A program made the translations under genes and the position numbers. From positions 1,149,001-1,213,000 of the forward strand of contig NZ_CP102409.1 of NCBI RefSeq assembly GCF_024628725.1: DNA of 64,000 nucleotides, written 5' to 3'. Shown piece after piece: positions 16,582 through 25,096 of the stretch. The notes beneath the pieces were generated by a model. That model made no database searches, had not been told where the DNA came from, and saw nothing but the letters and a program-made list of their open reading frames with translations. Origin of the DNA: Ruegeria sp. YS9 (lineage in GTDB: Bacteria; Pseudomonadota; Alphaproteobacteria; Rhodobacterales; Rhodobacteraceae). Every line of letters starts with the position of its first letter. The stretch's first letter is position 1.

Positions 16582-17874
16582 TCAGGCGCTGGCCTTGGCG
16601 AGGGCTTGATCTAGGTCCGCGATCAGGTCGTTCACGTCTTCGATGCCGATAGATACCCGCACGACACCCGGACCTGCACCGGCAGCCTCTTGCTGTTCCG
16701 GTGTCAGTTGACGGTGGGTGGTCGAGGCCGAATGGATGATCAACGAGCGGGCATCGCCCAGATTGGCCACATGGCTGAAAATCTCAAGAGCGTTGACCAG
16801 TTTGATACAGGCGTCATAACCGCCCTTCACCGCAAAGGTGAACAGTGCACCGGCGCCACGCGGATACTGTGATTTGACCCGGTCCTTGTAAGGTGATGAC
16901 GGCAATCCCGCATAGGTGACGTATTCCACGCGGTCATCCGCTTCCAGCCAGGCTGCGATTTTCTGGGCGTTTTCGACGTGACGCTCCATCCGCAGCGACA
17001 GAGTTTCGATCCCCATCAGCGTGTAATGGGCTGCCTGCGGGTTCATGGTCATACCAAGATCACGCAGGCCAATGGCAATGCCGTGGAAGGTGAAGGCCAG
17101 CGGGCCAAAGGTTTCGTGGAACTTCAGGCCGTGATAGGCTGGCTCGGGTTCGCTCAGTGACGGGAATTTGTCATTCGCGGACCAATCGAACTTGCCAGAA
17201 TCCACGATGCACCCGCCGGTGACGGTGCCGTTGCCGGTCAGGTACTTGGTGGTTGAATGCACTACCAGCGTCGCGCCGTGCTCGATCGGACGGCACAGGT
17301 AGGGCGTGGCCGAGGTGTTGTCGACGATCAGCGGGATGCCCGCTGCATCAGCAACATCCGCCAACGCACGGATATCAGACACATAACCGCCCGGGTTGGC
17401 GATGGACTCGCAGAACACGGCGCGGGTGTTTTCGTCGATGGCATCCTTCACGGCGTCCAGATCATCGGTGTCCACGAATTTGGCGGACCAGCCAAAGCGT
17501 TTGATCGTCTGGCTGAACTGCGTGACCGTGCCGCCATACAAACGGGTCGAGGCGACCACGTTGCAGCCGGGCCCCATCAACGGGAACAGCGCCATGATCT
17601 GTGCCGCATGCCCGGACGAGCAGCACACCGCCCCGACGCCGCCTTCAAGCGTCGCCACGCGTTCCTGAAGAACGGCGACGGTTGGGTTGGTCAGGCGGGA
17701 ATAGATAAAGCCCACCTCTTGCAGGTTGAACAGGGCCGCTGCGTGGTCCGCATCCCGGAACACATAGGCCGTCGTCTGATAAATCGGTGTCTGGCGCGCT
17801 CCGGTCGCCGGGTCGGGGCGGGCACCCGCATGAATTTGCAATGTGTCGAAACCGTAGGTCGGGCCGTCAGACAT
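16582..17874 (-). CDS. metY: O-acetylhomoserine sulfhydrylase (aminocarboxypropyltransferase)
   Basis: A 430-residue PLP enzyme of the Cys/Met metabolism family that makes homocysteine from O-acetylhomoserine and sulfide. The family start FDTLQIHAGARPDPATGARQTPIYQTTAYVF is intact, as are YSRLTNPTVAVLQERVATLEGG, the cofactor loop SSGHAAQI, and the PLP lysine near residue 210 in HSTTKYLTGNG. Length matches MetY and is longer than cystathionine gamma-synthase. It has a CAGGAG binding site. The leader is only about 70 bases and I see no SAM riboswitch in it. Confidence 0.93.
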   Translation of the reverse strand: MSDGPTYGFDTLQIHAGARPDPATGARQTPIYQTTAYVFRDADHAAALFNLQEVGFIYSRLTNPTVAVLQERVATLEGGVGAVCCSSGHAAQIMALFPLMGPGCNVVASTRLYGGTVTQFSQTIKRFGWSAKFVDTDDLDAVKDAIDENTRAVFCESIANPGGYVSDIRALADVADAAGIPLIVDNTSATPYLCRPIEHGATLVVHSTTKYLTGNGTVTGGCIVDSGKFDWSANDKFPSLSEPEPAYHGLKFHETFGPLAFTFHGIAIGLRDLGMTMNPQAAHYTLMGIETLSLRMERHVENAQKIAAWLEADDRVEYVTYAGLPSSPYKDRVKSQYPRGAGALFTFAVKGGYDACIKLVNALEIFSHVANLGDARSLIIHSASTTHRQLTPEQQEAAGAGPGVVRVSIGIEDVNDLIADLDQALAKASA

Positions 17875-17946
17875 CGTGAAAAACTCCTGTTGGTATCTGT
17901 CTTGCGGAATCTGTAGGCCATTGCCCGCCTGCGCACAACGATCCTG

Positions 17947-18942
17947 TCAGCGCAACCAGAGGCCTTTGCTTTTGATCGCATTGCGCAGCGCCTGTTCCCG
18001 CCGCGGCAGATTGTCCTGATCAAACAGGGCGCGGATTTTTGCGCCTTTGCCCTGAAGAACCAGCTTTTTCAGCGGGTCATATTGCTTGAGCACTTTTTTG
18101 ACCTTGTTGGGGGCCACGACGGTTTCCAGCACATCGATAACATGGTCGCTTTCGCGGGCATAAAGCAGAGGGAACAGGCGATAGTGGCAGCTGACGGCCC
18201 CATCCAGAAGCCCGTCAGGCAAAGCATCCCGTCCGCCGCCGAAAGAATGAATGACCAGCGGCAGGGCCGCCTGATCCAGCCATGGGTCAAGGTTCTGGCC
18301 CGTCAGTTCGGGAATGTTCTCATCCCGGATCGTTCTTGCGTAGTCCAGGTACCGTTCACCGAACATCCTAGGGCATTTGTAAAAGAAGTAACCCGCGTTG
18401 AAGTAAAGGTAGCGCCGCCAGTAACCATCGGGTTGGTCCGGATCCACCGAGCTTTCGAAATCCAATCCGAAGCGCGCATAAAGCGCCCGCCAGATACCGT
18501 CAAAGCCGGGGCCGTACAGCGTCGGCTTTGGCCACGTGCCCTCGACCTTCAATGACGCTCCGGGGCGGTCGAAATCGAACGGGACGCTTGTGATGTCGCC
18601 GGTGATCAGCGTGTCCGTATCAAAGAACACAAAGGGTTCCCCTTCCGGCAGGGCCAACAAAGCCTCGATCTTGTTGCCATAAGGGTAGCTTTCGCCAAAA
18701 ACATGCGAGTCGAATGGCAGGATTTCGGCATCCAACTGTTTCAGGGCCTTCAGAACGTCTTCGTCCTGGATGCTGGGGGTGTGGGTCCAGCGCGGGCCCG
18801 GGTTGGGTGTGGCGACAAACAGCCTGCCTTTGAACCCGGGCGAACAATGGCGAAGCGAGGCCGCGAACAACAGGGCCTCATATTGCAAACGGTTGTTTTG
18901 CCCGACAACCGCGATGTTGAATTTCCGAGAATTTTCCTGCAT
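17947..18942 (-). CDS. glycosyltransferase-like protein with DxD motif
   Basis: A 331-residue protein that looks like a GT-A type nucleotide-sugar transferase. It opens with KFNIAVVGQNNRLQYEALLFAASLRHC, then KIEALLALPEGEPFVFFDTDTLITGDI with a DTD motif near residue 108 where the metal and sugar nucleotide would bind, and an aromatic acceptor region (YLYFNAGYFFYKCP). The layout resembles family 8 enzymes. There is no membrane segment. No polysaccharide cluster surrounds it, so acceptor and donor are unknown. The C-terminus is basic (about 270-331). Confidence 0.65.
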   Translation of the reverse strand: MQENSRKFNIAVVGQNNRLQYEALLFAASLRHCSPGFKGRLFVATPNPGPRWTHTPSIQDEDVLKALKQLDAEILPFDSHVFGESYPYGNKIEALLALPEGEPFVFFDTDTLITGDITSVPFDFDRPGASLKVEGTWPKPTLYGPGFDGIWRALYARFGLDFESSVDPDQPDGYWRRYLYFNAGYFFYKCPRMFGERYLDYARTIRDENIPELTGQNLDPWLDQAALPLVIHSFGGGRDALPDGLLDGAVSCHYRLFPLLYARESDHVIDVLETVVAPNKVKKVLKQYDPLKKLVLQGKGAKIRALFDQDNLPRREQALRNAIKSKGLWLR

Positions 18943-19384
18943 CTATGCCCATTCCTGAAAGCTGCCGGAACCGGCACCCTTTGATCCGGATTACAGCAAG
19001 CGGGGTGGGGCGTCAAAAGCCGAAAGCTTGATTTCTTTTTATCTATGGCATTCCTCTCATCGCGCCGAGGAAGCGGCGAGCAAGGTCATTTTGCAGGTTT
19101 TCCGAGGTTGGCCCGGTTCCTGTCGAAAGGTGAAATCGGCGGTGAGCCATGCTCACAGAACCTTGTTTGCCAATCCCCGCACATCCCTTTCTTGGCCAAA
19201 TCCTGCCTTTGGACCCAATGTTTCAACGCTTTTCATGCTTAATCTGCGGGCGAAGTGCCCAAAAACACAGTTGTTTTTGCAAGGCTTGTCATTTTTTGAC
19301 CATTTGGCAAATTTTACCAATTGATAAAAAATTTATTTGTGGCAAGCTGAGAGCATAACAAACATATCTACAGGGAGTAGAGTG
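18943..19384. other. 442-base intergenic region upstream of preT
   Basis: No gene with credible coding character is seen here; a 98-codon frame at 19028-19324 has no family-like sequence or binding site. GC falls toward the right end (19260-19350), where the preT promoter should lie. That end contains the RutR-like site at 19295-19311, a T-rich run just before it, and AATTTTACCAATTG after it. A GGGAG ribosome binding site for preT is at 19373-19377. Confidence 0.6.
19295..19311. promoter_or_regulatory. degenerate RutR-type operator upstream of preT
   Basis: TTTGACCATTTGGCAAA keeps the left arm of the RutR palindrome TTGACCAnnTGGTCAA intact; the right arm lacks one base. It sits 74 bases upstream of preT, in the AT-rich presumptive promoter. 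A regulator gene of the RutR type and a perfect copy of this operator are located about 4 kb downstream. Confidence 0.5.
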
Positions 19385-20719
19385 ATGGCACAGGGCCAGA
19401 TGGCACCCGGTATCGTAGCCGGGCGGCTTTCAAGCGATGAGCTGACCTCGAATTTCACCGATCTGCATCCGCCACTTGCCCAGCATGAGGCCGCAGTAGC
19501 CGCAGATCGCTGTTATTTCTGCTACGACGCACCATGCGTAACGGCCTGTCCAACGGATATCGATATCCCGTTGTTCATTCGCCAGATTCAGGCCGGTCAG
19601 CCGCAATCAGCAGGGCGCACGATCCTGGAACAGAATATTCTGGGCGGAATGTGCGCTCGGGTCTGTCCAACCGAAACATTGTGCGAAGAGGCCTGCGTTC
19701 GCGAGGCGGCCGAAGGCAAGCCGGTTGAAATCGGGCGCCTGCAACGTTTTGCCACCGATGAAATCATGGCCTCGGGTGTACATCCGTTCGAACGTGCGCC
19801 TTCGACCGGTAAGACAGTTGCGGTTGTGGGGGCCGGGCCTGCGGGTCTGGCCTGCGCCCACCGGCTGGCCATGCTGGGCCATGATGTGGTGATCCATGAA
19901 AGCAAGCCCAAGCCCGGCGGCCTGAATGAATACGGTATTGCGGCCTACAAATCGACCAACGATTTCGCACAGGCCGAGGTGGACTGGCTGCTGAAAATCG
20001 GAGGGATTTCAATCGAGACCGGATCGGTTTTGGGCGAAAGCATCTCATTGGATGGGCTGGTCGAAAACTACGACGCGGTGTTTCTGTCCATTGGTCTTGC
20101 TGGCGTCAACGCCCTGCGTGCAGACGGGGTGGACAAGGACGGTGTGCGGGACGCGGTCGATTTCATCTCGGACGTGCGGCAGGCCAGTGACCTTGCCGAT
20201 CTGCCCGTTGGACGGAATGTGGTCGTCATCGGCGGAGGCATGACAGCTGTGGATGCCGCTGTGGAATCCAAGCTTCTGGGGGCCGAAAACGTCACGATTG
20301 CCTATCGCCGTGGCCGCGACGCCATGGGGGCCAGCCGGTACGAGCAGGACCTGGCAGCGTCGCATGGCGTTCGGATCATGACAAATGTTCAGCCAGTGGC
20401 CATCCACGGCAATGGTGCAGCAGCCGAAATCGAGCTGGAATATACATCCAGCCAGAACGGTCAGCTCATCGGGACCGGAGAAACGATCCGCTTGCCGGCA
20501 GATCAGGTGCTCAAGGCCATTGGTCAGACGCTGGAGGGCGCACCCGAAGGCCTGACGCTGGATGGCGGCAAGATCGCCGTCAGTGGGGCTGGCCGGACCT
20601 CCTTGGCTGGTGTCTGGGCCGGTGGTGACTGTGCTGCGGGTGGCGAAGACCTGACCGTAACGGCCGTTGCCGAAGGTCGGGACGCGGCAATGGACATCCA
20701 CGCGACGCTCGTTTCGTGA
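19385..20719 (+). CDS. preT: NAD-dependent dihydropyrimidine dehydrogenase subunit PreT
   Basis: A 444-residue flavoprotein that, with PreA, reduces uracil and thymine to dihydropyrimidines. The N-terminal helical domain carries two cysteine groups for Fe-S clusters (CYFCYDAPCVTACP and CARVCPTETLCEEAC). Then come an FAD Rossmann motif (VAVVGAGPAGLACAHRLA, about 145-162) and an NAD(P) Rossmann motif (VVVIGGGMTAVDAAVE). The C-terminal GGDCAAGGEDLTVTAVAEG closes the FAD site. The ATG at 19385 has a GGGAG binding site and gives the family's normal start. It begins the pyrimidine operon and is separated from preA by a methyltransferase gene, which is unusual. Confidence 0.92.
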   Translation: MAQGQMAPGIVAGRLSSDELTSNFTDLHPPLAQHEAAVAADRCYFCYDAPCVTACPTDIDIPLFIRQIQAGQPQSAGRTILEQNILGGMCARVCPTETLCEEACVREAAEGKPVEIGRLQRFATDEIMASGVHPFERAPSTGKTVAVVGAGPAGLACAHRLAMLGHDVVIHESKPKPGGLNEYGIAAYKSTNDFAQAEVDWLLKIGGISIETGSVLGESISLDGLVENYDAVFLSIGLAGVNALRADGVDKDGVRDAVDFISDVRQASDLADLPVGRNVVVIGGGMTAVDAAVESKLLGAENVTIAYRRGRDAMGASRYEQDLAASHGVRIMTNVQPVAIHGNGAAAEIELEYTSSQNGQLIGTGETIRLPADQVLKAIGQTLEGAPEGLTLDGGKIAVSGAGRTSLAGVWAGGDCAAGGEDLTVTAVAEGRDAAMDIHATLVS

Positions 20720-20765
20720 TAGGGTGGGGTATTCACCCCATTCCTTTCGCTGCTGAGGTATTCCC

Positions 20766-21602
20766 ATGTCCCAGATCGAACAAGCCGTTGCTCAACACTA
20801 TACCACCGGTGCACTGACCGAACGCGTCCGCGCGGCGCTGGAGGCCAGCGGCATCGATCCGGATGCGGCCACCGTTGCGGATCTGAAGGCTGGGGATGAG
20901 TTCCATACAGGCGGCGTTCTAGCAACCGACAACCTGTTTGGGCAGCTTTCGCCGACCCATGCGACACGCGTTCTGGATATCGGATGCGGCATCGGAGGCA
21001 CATCCCGGTACATAGTGGACAAATACGATTCAACGGTGACAGGGGTCGACCTGACGCCCGAGTTCGTGGAAACCGCAACTGCGCTCAGCGATCTGGTCGG
21101 GCATTCCGAAAAGACCAGCTTTCACGTTGGCAGTGCGCTGGACATGCCTGTGCCGGATGCCGGGTTCGACCTTGCCGTCATGATGCATGTGGGCATGAAT
21201 ATCGAAGACAAAGCGGGGCTGTTCGCGGAAGTGTCACGGGTTCTGGCCACCGGTGGCACCTTTGCCCTGTTCGATGTCATGGGCGGAGAGGTGGATGAGC
21301 CGCTGGCTTTTCCTCTTCCTTGGTCCACATCGCCGGAAACCTCCTTTGTTCACGCGCCGGATGTATACAAGGACGCCGCGGCTGCGGCTGGTCTTGAGCT
21401 GGTTGCTGAAACGGACCGCACCGCGTTTGCGATCCATTTCTTCGAAGATGTGTTTGCCAAGATAGCCGAGACCGGACCAGCGCCGCTGGGCATCCACCTG
21501 ATGATGGGCGAAACGGCGCCCGAAAAGTTCCAAAACTACGTCAAAAACCTCACGGCCGGGCGTATTCGCCCGACCGAAATGATATTCAAAAAAACCGGCT
21601 GA
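20766..21602 (+). CDS. class I SAM-dependent methyltransferase between preT and preA
   Basis: A 278-residue methyltransferase. Motif I is VLDIGCGIGGTSRYIV (about 69-84), the acidic strand end is VTGVDLTPEF, motif II-like is GFDLAVMMHVGMNIED, and motif III is LATGGTFALFDVM. The closest look is to small-molecule methyltransferases of the ubiquinone/sarcosine type. The gene lies 46 bases after preT and 18 before preA on the same strand, so it must be cotranscribed with the dihydropyrimidine dehydrogenase subunits. Its substrate is unknown; a pyrimidine or a catabolic product is an inference from position only. Confidence 0.82.
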   Translation: MSQIEQAVAQHYTTGALTERVRAALEASGIDPDAATVADLKAGDEFHTGGVLATDNLFGQLSPTHATRVLDIGCGIGGTSRYIVDKYDSTVTGVDLTPEFVETATALSDLVGHSEKTSFHVGSALDMPVPDAGFDLAVMMHVGMNIEDKAGLFAEVSRVLATGGTFALFDVMGGEVDEPLAFPLPWSTSPETSFVHAPDVYKDAAAAAGLELVAETDRTAFAIHFFEDVFAKIAETGPAPLGIHLMMGETAPEKFQNYVKNLTAGRIRPTEMIFKKTG

Positions 21603-21620
21603 GCCGGGAAGGGAGAAGCC

Positions 21621-22925
21621 ATGGCCGATCTGACGACAAACTTTCTGGGTATTTCCAGCCCCAACCCGTTCTGGCTGGCCTCTGCGCCGCCGACGGACAA
21701 GGAATACAATGTGCGCCGCGCCTTCGAAGCCGGTTGGGGCGGGGTTGTCTGGAAAACGCTGGGATCCGAGGGACCTCCGGTCGTGAACGTGAATGGCCCG
21801 CGTTATGGCGCTATCTACGGGGCCGACCGCCGTTTGCTGGGCCTGAACAATATCGAACTGATCACGGATCGTCCGCTCGAGGTGAACCTCGAGGAAATGG
21901 CGCGGGTCAAATCCGATTACCCGGATCGCGCTTTGATCGCGTCGATCATGGTTCCGTGCGAGGAAGAAGCATGGAAGGCCATTCTGCCGCGTGTGGCCGA
22001 AACCGGTGCAGACGGGATCGAGCTGAACTTCGGCTGTCCGCATGGGATGAGCGAACGCGGCATGGGCTCGGCCGTGGGGCAGGTTCCGGAATATATCGAG
22101 ATGGTCACGCGCTGGTGCAAACAGTATTACGACCGTCCGGTCATCGTTAAGCTTACGCCGAACATCACTGACATCCGCAAGCCGGCTGCGGCAGCCAGAA
22201 ACGGTGGCGCGGATGCGGTGTCACTGATCAACACCATCAATTCGATCACCAGCGTCAATCTGGACACGTTCAGCCCAGAACCGTCCATTGACGGCAAAGG
22301 CAGCCATGGTGGGTATTGCGGCCCCGCAGTCAAGCCCATTGCATTGTCGATGGTGTCCGAGATCGCACGGGCCGAGGCGACTCGAGGCCTGCCGATTTCC
22401 GGCATCGGCGGCGTCACCACATGGCGCGATGCGGCCGAGTTCATCTCGCTGGGCTGCGGCAACGTTCAGGTCTGCACCGCTGCAATGACCTATGGCTTCA
22501 AGATCATCGACGAACTGACGGCAGGGCTGTCGGAATGGATGGATGAGAAGGGATATTCCAGCATTGATGAGGTGATCGGACGTGCGGTGCCCAATGTCAC
22601 TGACTGGCAGTATCTGAACCTCAACTACGTCGCCAAGGCCAAGATCGATCAGGATCAGTGCATCAAGTGTGGCCGGTGTTATGCAGCCTGTGAAGACACC
22701 AGCCATCAGGCGATTTCCATGTCCGAGGACCGCGTCTTCGAGGTGATGGATGACGAATGCGTCGCCTGCAACCTCTGCGTCGATGTTTGTCCGATCGAAG
22801 GCTGCATCGATATGGTGCCGATGGCAGCGGGCGAGGTTGACCCCCGTACCGGAAAAGAAGTTCAGCCAACCTATGCGAACTGGACGACGCATCCGAACAA
22901 CCCGATGGCCAAGGCGGCCGAATGA
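21621..22925 (+). CDS. preA: NAD-dependent dihydropyrimidine dehydrogenase subunit PreA
   Basis: A 434-residue protein: an FMN-binding TIM barrel related to dihydroorotate dehydrogenase (FLGISSPNPFWLASAPPTDKEYN, ELNFGCPHGMSERGMGSAVGQ, ISGIGGVTTWRDAAEF) followed by a two-cluster ferredoxin domain from about residue 345 (CIKCGRCYAAC and CVACNLCVDVCP). It holds the pyrimidine reduction site, receiving electrons from PreT through the Fe-S clusters. Length and order of domains match PreA and the C-terminal half of mammalian DPYD. It is the last gene before a strong terminator. Confidence 0.95.
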   Translation: MADLTTNFLGISSPNPFWLASAPPTDKEYNVRRAFEAGWGGVVWKTLGSEGPPVVNVNGPRYGAIYGADRRLLGLNNIELITDRPLEVNLEEMARVKSDYPDRALIASIMVPCEEEAWKAILPRVAETGADGIELNFGCPHGMSERGMGSAVGQVPEYIEMVTRWCKQYYDRPVIVKLTPNITDIRKPAAAARNGGADAVSLINTINSITSVNLDTFSPEPSIDGKGSHGGYCGPAVKPIALSMVSEIARAEATRGLPISGIGGVTTWRDAAEFISLGCGNVQVCTAAMTYGFKIIDELTAGLSEWMDEKGYSSIDEVIGRAVPNVTDWQYLNLNYVAKAKIDQDQCIKCGRCYAACEDTSHQAISMSEDRVFEVMDDECVACNLCVDVCPIEGCIDMVPMAAGEVDPRTGKEVQPTYANWTTHPNNPMAKAAE

Positions 22926-22945
22926 GGGGATTGCGACAGATCATC

Positions 22946-22973
22946 AAGGGGCCGTTTTTTCGGCCCCTTTTTT
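22946..22973. terminator. bidirectional terminator between preA and rutR
   Basis: AAGGGGCCG (22946-22954) pairs perfectly with CGGCCCCTT (22961-22969) around a TTTTTT loop and is followed by a T-run to 22973. It lies 21 bases after the preA stop and touches the end of the convergent rutR gene, so it can serve both. Confidence 0.9.
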
Positions 22974-23581
22974 CAAGGGCTCAGAAGTTTGCGATACATG
23001 GTATCAACAAAGGTTTCCGCGCCCTCGAACGGATCTTCGTTGCCCAGAATTGCACGAACCTGAACATCGAAATCGGCATAGTGCTGCGTCAAGGCCCAGA
23101 TCGAAAACACCAGGTGGTAGGGATGCACCCGCGCGATTTTTCCCTGATCCATCCAACCGGTAAGGATCGTGACTTTTTCGTCGACCAGTGCCTTGAGATC
23201 ATTGGACAATGCATCATGAATGCGCGGCGCGCCCTGCACAAGCTCGTTGGCGAAAAGGCGGCTTTCCCGTGGTAGCTCCTGACTCATCTGCAACTTGCGC
23301 CGAATGTATGCCAGGATCTCCTCCAACGGATCGCCGTTTGCGTCCAGGTCGTGCAGCGGGGCCAGCCAGGTATCCAGCAGGCCGGACAGCAATTCAGTGT
23401 GGATCGCTTCTTTTGATGGGAAATAGTACAACAGGTTCGGCTTGCTCAGACCTGCTTCTGCCGCGATCTGATCAACGGTTGCACCGCGAAACCCGTGGGC
23501 CGAAAACACGTTCAGGGCAGCCTCTAGAATCGCGGCGCGGTTCTTTTTCTGAATACGGGTCGGTGCGCGGTCTTTTGGCAT
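22973..23581 (-). CDS. rutR: TetR-family regulator, RutR-like
   Basis: A 202-residue TetR-family repressor. The helix-turn-helix is at about residues 15-60 (AILEAALNVFSAHGFRGATV...AGLSKPNLLYYFPSKEAIH). The ligand domain resembles RutR, the uracil-responsive regulator of pyrimidine catabolism (AYIRRKLQMSQELPRESRLFANELVQGAPRI; DPFEGAETFVDTMYRKLL at the end). I place the start at the ATG at 23581, where the family-like sequence begins. It is divergent from the amidase gene, with a perfect RutR-type palindrome between the two. Uracil or thymine as ligand is inferred from the family and the neighbours. Confidence 0.87.
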   Translation of the reverse strand: MPKDRAPTRIQKKNRAAILEAALNVFSAHGFRGATVDQIAAEAGLSKPNLLYYFPSKEAIHTELLSGLLDTWLAPLHDLDANGDPLEEILAYIRRKLQMSQELPRESRLFANELVQGAPRIHDALSNDLKALVDEKVTILTGWMDQGKIARVHPYHLVFSIWALTQHYADFDVQVRAILGNEDPFEGAETFVDTMYRKLLSP

Positions 23582-23686
23582 GTTTTCAACGTGTCTCTTT
23601 TTTCGTCGAACAGGTGCGGAATACACTGAAAATTTCAGCCGTGCCGCGCAAATTCTTGACTGATACCGAACCCGTGATAGCGTGAG

Positions 23687-23704
23687 TTTGACCATATGGT
23701 CAAA
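23687..23704. promoter_or_regulatory. perfect 18-bp RutR-type operator
   Basis: TTTGACCATATGGTCAAA is a perfect palindrome matching the known E. coli RutR consensus TTGACCAnnTGGTCAA in every defined position. It lies 105 bases upstream of rutR and 49 bases upstream of the amidase start, so it can control both divergent units, including autoregulation. Confidence 0.85.
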
Positions 23705-23753
23705 TCAAGACACCAAAAGCGAGCCAAATCGCAAGCAAACAGGGAAGATGAAC

Positions 23754-25004
23754 ATGGCAGCTCCGGCGCAGAATCTCAGGATCAATGGCGACAGGTTGTG
23801 GGACAGCCTGATGGAGATGGCCAAGATCGGCCCGGGTGTCGCCGGTGGCAACAATCGCCAGACCCTGACGGATGAAGACGCGGAAGGCCGCGCCCTGTTC
23901 CAGAAGTGGTGCGAGGAAGCGGGCTGTACCATGGGGCTTGACCAGATGGGCAACATGTTCGCCCGCCGCGAAGGCACCGACCCGGACGCGCTGCCGGTTT
24001 ACGTGGGATCGCATCTGGATACGCAGCCGACCGGCGGTAAATACGATGGTGTGCTGGGTGTTCTGGCCGGCCTGGAACTGATCCGGACGCTGAACGACCT
24101 GGGGATCAAGACGAAACATCCGATCGTCGCCACCAACTGGACGAATGAAGAAGGCACACGTTACGCACCGGCAATGCTGTCCTCGGGCGTGTTTGCAGGG
24201 ATGCACACGCAGGATTGGGCATATAACCGCGAAGACGCTGAAGGCAAAAAGTTCGGGGATGAGTTGAACCGGATCGGCTGGCGAGGTGATGAAGAAGTTG
24301 GCGCCCGCAAGATGCATGCGTTCTTTGAGTTGCATATCGAACAGGGGCCGATCCTTGAAGCCGAAGGCAAAGATATCGGCGTCGTCACTCATGGTCAGGG
24401 GCTGAGTTGGACGCAGATCACGGTAACGGGCAAGGATGCGCATACCGGATCGACACCGATGCCGATGCGCAAGAATGCCGGGCTGGCCATGGCGCGGATC
24501 CTGGAGAAGGTCGACGAGATCGCATGGTCTCATGCTCCGCATGCGGTGGGTGCGGCGGGGCATATCGATGTCTACCCGAACTCACGCAATGTGATCCCGG
24601 GCAAGGTGGTGTTTACGGTCGATTTCCGCTCGCCCGAGCTGGAGGTGATCACCGACATGGAAAACCGCCTGCGGGTGGCTGCCGAGGATATCGTTGACGA
24701 GATGGGCCTTCAGATCGAATTCGAGAAAGTCGGCGGGTTCGATCCGGTGAAATTTGACGATGCTTGCGTGTCGTCCGTGCGAAACGCAGCTGAACGGCTG
24801 GGCTATTCGCATACCGATATCATTTCGGGTGCGGGGCATGACGCCTGTTGGATCAACCGGGTTGCTCCGACCGCGATGGTCATGTGCCCTTGTGTTGACG
24901 GGCTGAGCCACAATGAGGCCGAGGAAATCAGCAAGGAATGGGCGGCAGCCGGGGCGGATGTTCTGCTGCATGCCGTGGTCGAGACCGCCGAAATCGTGGA
25001 ATAG
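23754..25004 (+). CDS. Zn-dependent N-carbamoyl amidase (beta-ureidopropionase / HyuC type)
   Basis: A 416-residue M20-type amidohydrolase. It carries GSHLDTQPTGGKYDGVLGVL with the metal-bridging Asp, then NEEGTRYAPAMLSSGVFAG, ELHIEQGPILE, the dimerisation-domain segment GKDAHTGSTPMPMRKNAG, and the late metal ligand in DGLSHNEAE. It should hydrolyse N-carbamoyl-beta-alanine or -aminoisobutyrate, the last step of reductive pyrimidine breakdown. An ATG at 23748 abuts the AGGGA binding site, so the ATG at 23754 (8-base spacing) is preferred. It is followed at once by the 65-nt intergenic repeat, then by dihydropyrimidinase. Beta-ureidopropionase is favoured over hydantoin-pathway specificity by context. 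Confidence 0.88.
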   Translation: MAAPAQNLRINGDRLWDSLMEMAKIGPGVAGGNNRQTLTDEDAEGRALFQKWCEEAGCTMGLDQMGNMFARREGTDPDALPVYVGSHLDTQPTGGKYDGVLGVLAGLELIRTLNDLGIKTKHPIVATNWTNEEGTRYAPAMLSSGVFAGMHTQDWAYNREDAEGKKFGDELNRIGWRGDEEVGARKMHAFFELHIEQGPILEAEGKDIGVVTHGQGLSWTQITVTGKDAHTGSTPMPMRKNAGLAMARILEKVDEIAWSHAPHAVGAAGHIDVYPNSRNVIPGKVVFTVDFRSPELEVITDMENRLRVAAEDIVDEMGLQIEFEKVGGFDPVKFDDACVSSVRNAAERLGYSHTDIISGAGHDACWINRVAPTAMVMCPCVDGLSHNEAEEISKEWAAAGADVLLHAVVETAEIVE

Positions 25005-25068
25005 GGGGCGCTGCCCCCGTCGCCCCGAGGGCGACTCCCCCGGGATATTTTTGGCCAGATGAAGCAAG
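25004..25068 (+). repeat. 65-nt structured intergenic repeat, copy 1
   Basis: Starting at the last base of the amidase stop codon there is a GGGGGCGCTGCCCCC hairpin, then a second hairpin GTCGCCC-CGA-GGGCGAC, then CTCCCCCGGGATATTTTTGG and CCAGATGAAGCAAG. The copy at 60969-61033 (other strand) is the same length and keeps the ends, but the second hairpin has different bases that still pair. It sits inside the amidase-dihydropyrimidinase operon, where it could attenuate or process the transcript. Confidence 0.85.
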
Positions 25069-25096
25069 CGGCGCAGACCGCATCAGGGAGTTCAAA

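Noticed and set aside
17875-17946. Possible SAM riboswitch before metY
   Set aside because: The leader is only about 70 bases and shows no paired architecture of a known SAM riboswitch.
19028-19324. 98-codon frame in the gap before preT
   Set aside because: No ribosome binding site and no family-like sequence, and it overlaps the presumptive preT promoter and operator.
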